This document shows positions 1 to 7,787 of a stretch of DNA of 47,682 nucleotides, piece after piece. The stretch is from Allobosea sp. GTDB lineage: Bacteria > Pseudomonadota > Alphaproteobacteria > Rhizobiales > Beijerinckiaceae. Positions within the stretch are counted from its first letter, which is position 1. Each line of letters opens with the position of its first letter. Location: NCBI RefSeq assembly GCF_017308075.1, contig NZ_JAFKFX010000052.1:1-47682 (forward strand), given 5' to 3'. The position numbers were made by a program, and so were the translations under genes. The notes under the pieces are model-generated. The model was not told where the DNA came from and did not search any database. It saw only the letters and a program-made list of their open reading frames with translations.

Positions 1-147
1 TCCTCGCTCGGCTACAAGCCGCCAGCACCGGTCGCTGTGGTCTGGCCGGCTGCGCAAACCCAACCCGCTTCGCCGGCCATCTCAACCGTGGCCGCCAAGC
101 CCACCATGCACTAGATTAGAACCGGGCCACCTAACGGGGGCGGGCCA
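1..147 (+). mobile_element. Right end of an IS3-family insertion sequence (3' end of transposase OrfB plus terminal repeat)
   Basis: The first 114 bases are open in frame 1 and encode the last 37 residues of a transposase, beginning SSLGYKPPAP and ending in KPTMH before a TAG at 112-114. The H/SSLGYKPPAP motif lies just after the DDE catalytic domain in many IS3-family OrfB proteins of Rhizobiales. The catalytic core is outside the window. Bases 121-147 read inward from the right as TGGCCCGCCCCCGTTAGG and onward, starting with TG as IS3 ends do, so I take 147 as the element boundary. A similar terminal sequence is seen at 47201. The element borders the accessory block that follows. Confidence 0.72.
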
Positions 148-355
148 GCTTGTCGACAGTCGGTCGGCCAGGTCGAGATGGGATTTGGGCCGCTGCATGT
201 CCACGTGTCGGCGACCGAGGTTACTTCAGCGCGCGGGATATCGAGGGGGCACTTTCGAAGCCGTCATTCTCGAACTCGTCACGTCGGCGGGAGGGCGACG
301 GGCGGTTCGCTAGTCGAATTTCGGGAGGGCGGATTCTCGCAGGAGCGGCATTCCC

Positions 356-697
356 ATGGATCCAATAGATCTGGCTTGGACGGAGCGTCGGGCAGGGATT
401 GAACTCGAGATCGAACGGCTGACGCGGCTCGTCGCCGACCTCACGATGTTCTGCGCCACTAAAGCTCCGGCCAGCGCCGAGCTCGCAACGGCGCCGATGC
501 TTGATCGATGGCTGGCGACGTCAAGGCCCGCCTATTGCCTCGTTGGCGAGGTTTCCGGACATCCGCTGCTGGCGGGATCGGGGCGCAGGGTCGTTACCTC
601 CGACCTCGTCCTGATCGACGGAGAGCGCGGTTGGGCGAGAACACGGTCTCGCTGGTATCGGCTCGGCACGCACACCACGTCGACGTCCGGCGGCTGA
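356..697 (+). CDS. Small DUF6634-like protein of mobile regions
   Basis: The product is 113 residues. It opens with MDPIDLAWTERRAGIELEIERLTRLV, which looks like a short charged helix. The core reads RPAYCLVGEVSGHPLL, then TSDLVLIDGERGWARTRSRWYRLG, a pattern I associate with the DUF6634 family found on plasmids and islands of Rhizobiales. That assignment is from memory of the family. No catalytic motif is apparent and the function is unknown. A GGAGCGG stretch lies about 10 bases before the ATG. The gene sits between an IS end and the phosphoesterase gene, with a 106-base gap before the latter. The stretch of 208 bases before it shows no convincing gene. Confidence 0.6.
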   Translation: MDPIDLAWTERRAGIELEIERLTRLVADLTMFCATKAPASAELATAPMLDRWLATSRPAYCLVGEVSGHPLLAGSGRRVVTSDLVLIDGERGWARTRSRWYRLGTHTTSTSGG

Positions 698-803
698 AGT
701 TTCCACTCAACGAGATCCGTCGAGCGCGCCGAGAAAATTACCTCCGGCTTCCAACTCATCGTCGCGCGCGTTTCGCACCCGACGCGGCCAATAGGAATGA
801 TGC

Positions 804-1610
804 ATGCGTCTTCTCGTCCTATCCGACATCCATCTTGAATTCGGCCCCTTCGAGCTTCCCGATGACATCGAGGATTTCGATGTCGCCGTGTTCGCCGGCG
901 ACATCGGTCGACCGATCGCAGACGCGATTGCGTGGATCGATCGGCAACGGAGCGGCCCGCTCAAGGGGAGACCGGTCGTCTTCGTGCCGGGGAACCACGA
1001 GTTCTATCGAGCGGAGTTCGCCGAATCCTTGAGCGCAGGCAAGACTTCGGCCGAACGGGCCGGAATCCATATGTTGGCGCCGGGAATGGTCATCCTCGGC
1101 GAGACGCGCTTCATCGGCTGCACGCTCTGGACCGATTACGCCCTGCTGGGAGACCCCAAAGCTGCGCGACAAGCGGCGCTCATGAGAATGAACGATCACC
1201 GCCTGATCGAGGTGGTCGAAGATCGACAAAGAATGCGCTTCCTGCCTCCGCACGCCGCCGCGCTACACGCGCAGGATCTGAACTTCATCGTGGCAAATCT
1301 CCGGCAGCCATTCGGAGGGAACACGGTCGTGGTCACGCACCACGCTCCTCACCCAGGATCCGTGCAGTCGCGATACCAAGGGGATGCGCTGTCGCCTGCT
1401 TTCGCCTCCGACCTCTCCGAGATCATCGAACGGTATCGCCCCGAACTCTGGATCCACGGTCACGATCACGCTTCCCACGACTATAGGGTCGGCCAGACAC
1501 GTATCCTTTCGAACCAGGCCGGCTATCCGCGCAGCGGAGGAGGGCGCGAGAACCCCGAGTTCAACCCGCGCCTCGTTGTCGAACTCTCTCCATTTCGCAA
1601 TTGTCGCTAA
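804..1610 (+). CDS. Calcineurin-like metallophosphoesterase
   Basis: This 268-residue cytoplasmic protein carries the full metallophosphoesterase signature: SDIH (D8, H10), AGD (D33), PGNHE (N64, H65), THH (H179, H180) and a C-terminal GHDH (H220, H222). These residues build a two-metal site that hydrolyses phosphomonoesters or phosphodiesters. The natural substrate cannot be read from sequence. No signal peptide or membrane segment is present. The AAA+/M41 gene follows after only 15 bases, so the two are very likely one transcript and may act together. Codon use is less GC3-biased than in the core genes beyond 5.2 kb, which suggests horizontal acquisition. The fold assignment is secure; the role is open. 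Confidence 0.85.
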   Translation: MRLLVLSDIHLEFGPFELPDDIEDFDVAVFAGDIGRPIADAIAWIDRQRSGPLKGRPVVFVPGNHEFYRAEFAESLSAGKTSAERAGIHMLAPGMVILGETRFIGCTLWTDYALLGDPKAARQAALMRMNDHRLIEVVEDRQRMRFLPPHAAALHAQDLNFIVANLRQPFGGNTVVVTHHAPHPGSVQSRYQGDALSPAFASDLSEIIERYRPELWIHGHDHASHDYRVGQTRILSNQAGYPRSGGGRENPEFNPRLVVELSPFRNCR

Positions 1611-1625
1611 CCGGGGTCCAATCCG

Positions 1626-3569
1626 ATGAGAAAACGGAATGGCAGAATCTTGCGGGACCGCGCCAACATTATCCGCAGCGCTGGCCGCCTTCTGGCTTAT
1701 TGCGCGACGATCCGCGGTTGCCGGCCGTATCTGCGCCGCGGCGGTACCCTCGCACTCGTCCTGATCGTCCCGGACGACGCTGACGTCGAGGACTACCGGC
1801 ATGCAACCAACTTCGCGTTTTCGAAACCTGATCGGTTCGGCGGCTTCGATTTTGGCGACAACGCGAAGATCGTGGTCGCTCCCGATCACTGGCGAAAAGA
1901 GCGAAAAGAGGCCGCTCAGGACGACCTTCTGAAGCACGATTGCCTTGTCATTCTTGCGAAAGATGTGGCCGAGGTTCCGAATGCGGTAATGGCGGCAATC
2001 GACGACGTGGTGAAGTTGGACCGCCCTCAGGTCCGGCACCTCATGGCGGCCAGTCGCGTCTGCCTTAAGCAGCGGATGAGCGTGGTTCAGGCCGAGGAGC
2101 TTGCTGCCATGCCCCTGGCTCTGGTCGGTTCGATGCTGTGGCGCACCAGGCCGGTGTCCCAATCTCTTGATTGTATGAGGGATGTTCTGAGGGAGCGCAG
2201 GCCGGTCAAGGATCGGGAACTCCGCATCGAGAATCTGCATGGCCTAGGCGAGGCCGGGAGCTGGGCGCTTGATCTCGCCCAAGATCTAAATGACTGGCGT
2301 GAGGGCAAGATCGGGTGGGAGGACATCGATAAGGGAATTCTAATCAGCGGCCCGACCGGGACCGGCAAGACGACCTTAGCAAAGGCTTTAGCGGCAAGCT
2401 GCGGCGTGCATCTCGTTCTAGGGTCACTGGCACGTTGGCAAGCGCACGGCCATCTTGGCGATTATCTCCGGGCGATGAGGGCCGCTTTCGACGAAGCGCG
2501 TAAGAATGCGCCGTCCATCATCTTCATCGACGAGGTCGACGCCGCCGGAGACAGGGAGAAATTCAGCAACGATTACAACAGCCAGTACCACAATAAGGAG
2601 GTGGCGGCTCTCCTTGAATGCATCGATGGCGCCGAACGGCGAGAGGGCGTGATTGTCGTAGGCGCGTGCAATTATCCGGAAAGGTTGGATGCCGCTCTCG
2701 TTCGGCCTGGACGCCTCGATCGTCATATACGGATTCCACTACCCGATGGTCCGGCTCGGGAGGGTATCATCCGGTGGCATCTGGCCGGGGCACTTGAAAG
2801 CGACGATCTTTCCGTCGCCGTAGGCCGGACCGAAGGCTGGAGCGGCGCTGCCTTGGAGCAACTCGTCCGTGACGCCCGCCGATCGGCCCGTCGGGCTCGA
2901 CGGATGGTCTCCGTCTCCGATCTCAACGCAACGCTCCCGCCGACCGTCTCGGTTCCCGCCGCGATGTTGCGTCGTGCGGCTGTGCATGAGGCCGGACATG
3001 TGATTGCCGCTGTCGTGTTGGACAAGCCCTTCGAGTTTGCGGAGATCCGCGACAAGGTAGATTCCGCTGGCGGGCATCAATCATTGGGCGTTGTCCGGGT
3101 CGGCAAGATGCCAATCGCCGAGATCACCGTCCAGAGCCTCCTCGACGAGATTTGCTTTCTGCTGGCTGGCATAGCTGCGGAAGGCGCCATCCTGGGCAGT
3201 CGCTCCATTGGTGGCGGCGGAACCCGAGGCAGCGATCTCCATCTGGCGACCCTCGTCGCACTCCGGCTCGAAGGGTCCTATGGGCTTGGCGAAGGGCTGG
3301 CTTTCCTGGCGGGAGAAGGAGAGGCTGAGCTGCTTCGATTGCTCCACACCTCAAAAACCATTCGCGAGCGGGTCGAAATCATTCTTGCCGAGCAAATGGT
3401 GAGGGCACGCTCACTCGTCGAGAGACACCGCGGCGCGCTGGAGCGCGCGGCTGATGAACTGCTCGACGGGAGGCGCATCACAGGTGTTAATGCAGGCGAG
3501 TTGATGGCAAGCGTCATAGATCGACCTGGGATTGGCCGAGAGCTAGTCGCCATCGGCTCAGCCCAGTGA
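1626..3569 (+). CDS. Soluble FtsH-like AAA+ ATPase / M41 zinc metalloprotease
   Basis: The product is 647 residues with a unique N-terminal region of about 200 residues, an AAA+ ATPase (about 220-430) and an M41 peptidase domain (about 445-635). Visible motifs are Walker A GPTGTGKT (242-249), Walker B IIFIDEVD (298-305), an arginine-finger segment LVRPGRLDR (359-366 with R360, R363, R366), the zinc motif HEAGH (454-458), and GSDLHLAT, in which D537 matches the third zinc ligand of FtsH. It should therefore be an ATP-dependent protease. Cellular FtsH has two N-terminal membrane helices; here only one short hydrophobic stretch (TLALVLIV, 41-48) is seen, so the protein is probably not membrane-anchored. 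The N-terminal domain, unlike that of FtsH, may select substrates. It is likely co-transcribed with the preceding metallophosphoesterase. It could belong to a defence or stress-response cassette, but that is inference. Confidence 0.85.
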   Translation: MRKRNGRILRDRANIIRSAGRLLAYCATIRGCRPYLRRGGTLALVLIVPDDADVEDYRHATNFAFSKPDRFGGFDFGDNAKIVVAPDHWRKERKEAAQDDLLKHDCLVILAKDVAEVPNAVMAAIDDVVKLDRPQVRHLMAASRVCLKQRMSVVQAEELAAMPLALVGSMLWRTRPVSQSLDCMRDVLRERRPVKDRELRIENLHGLGEAGSWALDLAQDLNDWREGKIGWEDIDKGILISGPTGTGKTTLAKALAASCGVHLVLGSLARWQAHGHLGDYLRAMRAAFDEARKNAPSIIFIDEVDAAGDREKFSNDYNSQYHNKEVAALLECIDGAERREGVIVVGACNYPERLDAALVRPGRLDRHIRIPLPDGPAREGIIRWHLAGALESDDLSVAVGRTEGWSGAALEQLVRDARRSARRARRMVSVSDLNATLPPTVSVPAAMLRRAAVHEAGHVIAAVVLDKPFEFAEIRDKVDSAGGHQSLGVVRVGKMPIAEITVQSLLDEICFLLAGIAAEGAILGSRSIGGGGTRGSDLHLATLVALRLEGSYGLGEGLAFLAGEGEAELLRLLHTSKTIRERVEIILAEQMVRARSLVERHRGALERAADELLDGRRITGVNAGELMASVIDRPGIGRELVAIGSAQ

Positions 3570-3575
3570 GGCCTA

Positions 3576-4580
3576 TTACCAAGCTTCAATCATCTCAGAT
3601 TGCTGCTTCTCTTCAGCGGCCACTTCGGGATTCGAGCTGTGCTCGGCAAGATATTTTTCGGCTTCAAGCGCTGCCATGCAGCCCATGCCTGCCGCGAGCA
3701 CCGCTTGACGATAAGTGGGGTCTGCCACGTCGCCTGCCGCTAGGACACCCCTTTGACTGGTCTTCGTGGACCATGGCGCGATCCTGATGTAGCCGGTCTC
3801 GTCCATATCGATCTGACCGCGAAAGAGCGCGGTTGCTGGATCGTGGCCGATTGCGACAAAGACGCCGTCGGTCGCAACTTCTTTGAACTCGCCAGTCTTC
3901 GTGTTCCGGATACGGACCCCAGTAACGGACTTCAGCGGTTCGGTAGTCCCGAGGATCTCGTCGACGGCGTGGTCCCAGATGACCTCAACCTTCGGATTTG
4001 CGAAAAGCCGCTCCTGAAGAATCTTCTCGGCACGGAAGCTGTCGCGACGGTGGACAACAGTGACCTTGCTGGCATGGTTAGTTAGGTAGAGAGCTTCCTC
4101 GACCGCGGTGTTGCCGCCGCCGACCACCACGACTTCCTTGCCCCTATAGAAAAAACCGTCACAGGTGGCGCACGCTGACACCCCGTGCCCGCCAAAGGCC
4201 CTCTCAGAATCCAAGCCAAGCCAACGTGCCTGGGCTCCAGTCGCGATGATTACGGTGTCCGCGAGATACGTGTCGCCTGAGTCGCCGATCGCCTTTTTAG
4301 GGGTGCTTGCAAGATCGACCGAGACGATCAGATCGTAGACCAATTGCGTGCCGACGTTCTCTGCCTGTTGACGCATCTGCTCCATCAGGTCGGGACCCTG
4401 AACCGGGTGTGCAAAGCCCGGATAGTTTTCGACGTCGGTGGTGATGGTTAGCTGGCCGCCCGGAGTCATGCCGGTCACGAGCATCGGCTTTAGGCTCGCA
4501 CGCGCCGCGTAGATTGCTGCGGTGTATCCCGCCGGACCGGCACCGATGATCAGTACCTTGGTGTGGTGGACCTTCGACAT
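3576..4580 (-). CDS. trxB: Thioredoxin-disulfide reductase, complete copy
   Basis: This 334-residue flavoenzyme transfers electrons from NADPH through FAD to thioredoxin. The FAD motif GAGPAG (13-18), the redox-active CATC (C137-C140) followed by DG, the NADPH motif GGGNTA (154-159) and the C-terminal GVLAAGDVAD segment are all present, so it should be active. It converges on the AAA+/M41 gene, with 6 bases between the stops. About 125 bases upstream lies the broken remnant of a second, more GC-rich trxB (4706-5100). The two differ clearly in sequence (for example QARWLGLDSERAFGG here against QAKWLGLPSEQSFQG there). I infer that this copy arrived with the accessory DNA and replaced the native gene functionally. 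Confidence 0.93.
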   Translation of the reverse strand: MSKVHHTKVLIIGAGPAGYTAAIYAARASLKPMLVTGMTPGGQLTITTDVENYPGFAHPVQGPDLMEQMRQQAENVGTQLVYDLIVSVDLASTPKKAIGDSGDTYLADTVIIATGAQARWLGLDSERAFGGHGVSACATCDGFFYRGKEVVVVGGGNTAVEEALYLTNHASKVTVVHRRDSFRAEKILQERLFANPKVEVIWDHAVDEILGTTEPLKSVTGVRIRNTKTGEFKEVATDGVFVAIGHDPATALFRGQIDMDETGYIRIAPWSTKTSQRGVLAAGDVADPTYRQAVLAAGMGCMAALEAEKYLAEHSSNPEVAAEEKQQSEMIEAW

Positions 4581-4655
4581 TGGGAAATCCGTTCGGAGTA
4601 TGATGCTGAGTCAGGCGGCCAAGCGAGTAGGACGGGCAGTATTGTAACTCTCTGC

Positions 4656-4667
4656 AACGCCTTGATT
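4656..4667 (-). other. Candidate att-site word at the trxB junction
   Basis: Read on the minus strand these bases are AATCAAGGCGTT. The same 12 bases occur on the plus strand at 46967-46978, a few bases after the tRNA(CAT) and just before a truncated integrase. Here the word lies about 40 bases inside the point where homology of the broken native trxB ends (about 4706). I infer an attachment-site half used by a tyrosine recombinase. The match could still be chance. Confidence 0.4.
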
Positions 4668-4705
4668 ATAAAGGTAGAGTATCACACTCGGGGGCGTTTC
4701 GCGAT

Positions 4706-5100
4706 CGCCGAAGCCCTGGAAGCTCTGCTCCGAGGGCAGGCCGAGCCACTTGGCCTGGGCGCCGGTGGCGATGACCAGCGCATCGCAGGAATAGGTCTCG
4801 CCGCCATCGCCCCAGAGCCGGAAGGGCCGCTGCGAGAGATCGACGCGGGCGATATGGTCGGAGACCATCTTCGTGCCCATGTGCTCGGCCTGGGCACGCA
4901 TCTGCTCCATCAGCCAGGGGCCCTGGATGACGTCGGCGAAGCCGGGATAGTTCTCGACATCGGTGGTGATCATCAGCTGACCGCCGGCCTGCATGCCGGA
5001 GATCAATACCGGCTCGAACAAGGCGCGGGCGGCGTAGATCGCGGCGGTAGCCCGCGGGGCCGGAGCCGATGATCATCACCTTGGCGTGGGTATGGGCCAT
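4706..5100 (-). pseudogene. trxB: 5' remnant of the native thioredoxin reductase gene
   Basis: The start is MAHTHAKVMIIGSGPAGY, the N-terminus of a TrxB. Immediately after, two bases are missing: the expected TAC-ACC-GCC-GCG-ATC reads TAC-CGC-CGC-GAT, a -2 frameshift inside an ACAC run near codon 18. The correct frame then resumes (from 5021 down) as a good TrxB up to PSEQSFQGFG, and homology ends at about 4706, just before the CxxC active site. The continuation is unrelated and stops near 4611. Both redox cysteines, the NADPH domain and the C-terminus are lost, so the gene is dead. Its place next to the ELM1-type gene and lrp suggests it was the resident copy. Confidence 0.85.
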
Positions 5101-5205
5101 TCTCGTCTTCCTCTACCGGCCGTGCCGGTGAATTTCGGTCTCTTCCGGCCTCGCCGGCGATATCGCCTGGCCGGCCGCAACCCGACATATCGGCATCGGG
5201 GCGCG

Positions 5206-6201
5206 TCAGTCCAAGCCTGTCACCGCCCTGTGGCAGCGCCAGGCCTCGTCGACGGCCCGCGCGATCGCTTCCGTCGAGTCTAGCGGCTCGTAGCGCCCGC
5301 CTTCAAGCCGGCCCTCGAAGTGATGCACAGCGCCATAGGCCTTCAGCGCCTCGAGGAACTTCGCCAGCCGGGCATGGCCGCCATGCGGCTCGAAGACCAG
5401 AATGGGGACACCGGTGGCTGCCGCCTCGCCGATCATGTTGGTCGAGTCGGCGGTGACGACGATCGCATCCGCCAGCGCCAGCAGCGGGACATAGGGGTTG
5501 GCGCCCGTGCCGTCCCACCACCAGCCGCCATGGCGCCTGAAAACAGCAGCGACCGCCGCCTCGAGCGCCGGCGGCGTGCGGCGCGAGCGCGAACCCATCA
5601 GGGCAACGCCGGAGGCGGCGAGCGCCTCGAGCCGGGCGGCGAAGGCCTCGACGTCCTGCGGCCGGAAGCGGTGATGGCGGCTATCGCCGCCGACCAGGAC
5701 GGCGGCGCGCGGCGAGGGCAGGGCGGCGAGCGCCGGCGGCGGCGCTGCGCGCGCGGCGGCGAGTGCGGCTGGGGCGAGGCGGTGCGGCGAGGTGATCGTC
5801 ACCAGGACATTGTCCCCGCGCAGACGGTCGTGCTGCGGCACCCAGATCAGGTCGGCGGCGCCGGCGCCGGTACGGGGGTCCTTGAGGAAGACGGTGAAGC
5901 TGCGCCCGTTCGAGGCTTTCTTCAGCGCGCGCAGATAGGCGACGGCGCGCCGGCCCGAGGCGATGGCGATATCGGGAAAGGGTGGGCGCAGCGGGCTGTC
6001 CGCGCGGTCCGGCGCCTCCCGCGGATCGATCGGCCCGCGCGGCATCAGCCAGGCCCAGGGCCGGCCCGGGCGGACGCGGCGGATTTCGGGGACGAGGCCG
6101 AGGCGCTCGGCGACACCGAGGCATTGGACCTCGTCGCCGGCCTTGCCGTCGGTGAGCACCCAGAGAGTGGGATTTGGTTCGGAAGGCCGATGCTCGCCCA
6201 A
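5206..6201 (-). CDS. Mitochondrial fission ELM1 family protein (DUF1022)
   Basis: The protein begins with PTLWVLTDGKAGDEVQCLGVAE, the hallmark opening of the ELM1/DUF1022 family, and continues through SGRRAVAYL, VGGDSRHHRF, GSRSRRTPP and the glycosyltransferase-like TADSTNMIGEAAATGVP. Length is about 331 residues, normal for the family. Plant ELM1 acts in mitochondrial fission; the bacterial role is not established, and the fold resembles GT-B glycosyltransferases. I prefer a TTG start at 6201 because GGGGA lies about 9 bases before it; another TTG at 6261 would add 20 residues without family support. The gene is divergent from lrp and upstream of the broken trxB. Confidence 0.8.
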   Translation of the reverse strand: MGEHRPSEPNPTLWVLTDGKAGDEVQCLGVAERLGLVPEIRRVRPGRPWAWLMPRGPIDPREAPDRADSPLRPPFPDIAIASGRRAVAYLRALKKASNGRSFTVFLKDPRTGAGAADLIWVPQHDRLRGDNVLVTITSPHRLAPAALAAARAAPPPALAALPSPRAAVLVGGDSRHHRFRPQDVEAFAARLEALAASGVALMGSRSRRTPPALEAAVAAVFRRHGGWWWDGTGANPYVPLLALADAIVVTADSTNMIGEAAATGVPILVFEPHGGHARLAKFLEALKAYGAVHHFEGRLEGGRYEPLDSTEAIARAVDEAWRCHRAVTGLD

Positions 6202-6353
6202 GAATGATATCCCCGACGCCCGCCGTTGTCCCGGGCAGCTTCTGGCTGCTCCCCGGGACAAGGCTCGAATGTGGCCATCCCGATGATGGCCATCGCCTTG
6301 TATCGCGTGGACACTGCGTCTACACCAGCGCGACCTTTTTCCCCGGAGGATCT

Positions 6354-6818
6354 GTGCGTTCCAAGCTCGACGAGATCGATCTTCGCATCCTGGCCGAATT
6401 GCAGCGTGATGGGCGGATGACGAATGTCGAACTCGCCAGCCGCGTTGGCATTTCGCCGCCGCCCTGCCTCAGGCGGGTCAGGGCGCTTGAGGAGGCCGGG
6501 GTGATCACCGGCTATCGGGCGCAGCTCGACGAGCGCAAGCTCGGCATCGAGGTCGTCTGCTTCGCCTTCGTTCACCTCGCCAGCCAGGCCGAGGCCGATC
6601 TCGCCGCCTTCCAGAGCCGGATCCGCGATTGGCCGGCGGTGCGCGAATGCTGGACGCTCTCGGGTGACATCGATTTCGTGCTGAAATGCGTCGCGACGGA
6701 CCTGAAAGCCTTCCAGGACTTCGTCAGCGACCTGACGGCGCTGCCCAATGTCCGCAATGTCCGCACCGCGCTGGCGCTCGACCGGGTCAAGGACGAGCCG
6801 ATCGCGCCTCTGGACTGA
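6354..6818 (+). CDS. Lrp/AsnC family transcriptional regulator
   Basis: This 154-residue protein has an N-terminal winged helix-turn-helix (LDEIDLRILAELQRDGRMTNVELASRVGISPPPCLRRVRALEEAG, about residues 4-49) and a C-terminal RAM effector domain ending in VRTALALDRVKDEP. Such proteins form octamers or dimers of dimers that respond to amino acids. The PPPCLRRV recognition helix is typical of the alphaproteobacterial Lrp group. The start is GTG at 6354, chosen because GGAGGA ends 4 bases before it and the preceding codons are not conserved. The gene is divergent from the ELM1-family gene, and the roughly 150-base space between them is the likely shared control region. Targets are unknown. Confidence 0.92.
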   Translation: MRSKLDEIDLRILAELQRDGRMTNVELASRVGISPPPCLRRVRALEEAGVITGYRAQLDERKLGIEVVCFAFVHLASQAEADLAAFQSRIRDWPAVRECWTLSGDIDFVLKCVATDLKAFQDFVSDLTALPNVRNVRTALALDRVKDEPIAPLD

Positions 6819-6822
6819 GGTC

Positions 6823-7308
6823 TCAGCCGAGCGTCAGCTTCTTGATCCAGGCGGCGTGGTTGACGATGAGGCGCTCGACGCGGCGCTCGTCGATACCGGG
6901 TGAGAACCAGAAACCGGAATCGCCGGCCCCGTTCATCGACAGGACCGGATAGGTCGCCAGCACCTCGCCTTTGCGGCCGGTGACCGTGACCAGACTTTCC
7001 AGATAGTCCGAGGTCGCGCCGTCATCGATGTCGCCGCCCACATAGGTCGGCATGGTCAAACCGCGCACGGCGACCGTGAGCGTCGCGCCGCCAGGCTGAC
7101 GCATCCCGGCGAAAGCGCGTGCCAGCTCTTGCTCGAGCCGGGTCCTGACGACCTCGGCGCGCGGGCCGACGCCGAGCTCGACCAGGCGCGAGACGTCGAC
7201 GCGAATGGTGCCGATCACGGTGCCGGGGTCGAGCGGCGGCGTGGTCTGGCAGCCGGTCAGCAAGGCCGCGGCTGCGCCCAGGACGAGCAGGCGGCGGGTC
7301 GGCAGCAT
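6823..7308 (-). CDS. Predicted lipoprotein, third member of a tandem paralog set
   Basis: The 161-residue product starts MLPTRRLLVLGAAAALLTGC. The LTGC lipobox predicts lipid attachment at Cys20 after Sec export. The mature part shares a plan with the next two genes: GTIRVDVSRL near the start, a stretch with LEQELA, a TLTVAVRGL strand, a LATYPVLS strand, a FWFSPGIDERR element and an ending AAWIKKLTLG. I do not recognise a named family. It is the last gene of a minus-strand set of three: its ATG at 7308 lies just after the stop of the gene before it, and the in-frame GTG at 7320 would overlap that stop. Translational coupling is likely. Function unknown. Confidence 0.75.
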   Translation of the reverse strand: MLPTRRLLVLGAAAALLTGCQTTPPLDPGTVIGTIRVDVSRLVELGVGPRAEVVRTRLEQELARAFAGMRQPGGATLTVAVRGLTMPTYVGGDIDDGATSDYLESLVTVTGRKGEVLATYPVLSMNGAGDSGFWFSPGIDERRVERLIVNHAAWIKKLTLG

Positions 7309-7312
7309 CGTC

Positions 7313-7780
7313 TCACCCACCGAGATAGCGCCTGATCCATTCTGCGTTGCTGGAGGCCAGGGCCGCGATCCGGCGCCGGTCGACGTCCGGCCGGTACCAG
7401 GCGCCCCCGGAGCTCGGGGCCATGATGGCGAGGATCGGGTAGCGGGCGAGCTCGCGCCCGTCGGCCCCGATCAGCCGGGCTTCGCTTTCGAGGCTGTCAT
7501 TGCCGAGGGTGACGGCCTGTCCGCCGGCATAGCTCGTCAGGTAGAGCCCGGTGACGGTGACCAGCAGGGTCGCGCCATGGGCGCTTCGCAGGCCGGCGAG
7601 CTCGCGCTCCAGCATCGGCTTGATCATCACGGCGGTGGTGCTCTGGCCCTTGGCTGCGAGCGGGCCGGTGTCGACGCGAATCGCGCCGATCGCGATGTCC
7701 TGACCGTGGCGCGACGTGGTCTGGCAGCCGGCCAGCAAGGCGGCGGCTGCGCCCAGGGCGAGCAGGCGGCGGGTCGGCAT
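7313..7780 (-). CDS. Predicted lipoprotein, second member of a tandem paralog set
   Basis: The 155-residue product starts [19 protein letters not shown], with a lipobox LAGC. It shares with its neighbours IGAIRVDTGPL, MLERELAGL, TLLVTVTGLYL, LARYPILAIM, GGAWYRPDVDRRRIAAL and the C-terminal AEWIRRYLGG. The last two blocks are almost identical to those of the upstream gene, so duplication is the clear origin. The ATG at 7780 is used here; an in-frame GTG at 7795 overlaps the stop of the previous gene. Outer or inner membrane anchoring is predicted, facing the periplasm. No enzymatic motif is visible. Confidence 0.75.
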   Translation of the reverse strand: MPTRRLLALGAAAALLAGCQTTSRHGQDIAIGAIRVDTGPLAAKGQSTTAVMIKPMLERELAGLRSAHGATLLVTVTGLYLTSYAGGQAVTLGNDSLESEARLIGADGRELARYPILAIMAPSSGGAWYRPDVDRRRIAALASSNAEWIRRYLGG

Positions 7781-7787
7781 CGCGGCT

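Noticed and set aside
148-355. Short overlapping frames after the IS end
   Set aside because: No ribosome site, no conserved pattern, and several frames overlap; I see no gene here.
4563-5072. A plus-strand open frame across the trxB remnant
   Set aside because: It is antisense to the TrxB-like reading, which is supported by homology despite the frameshift.
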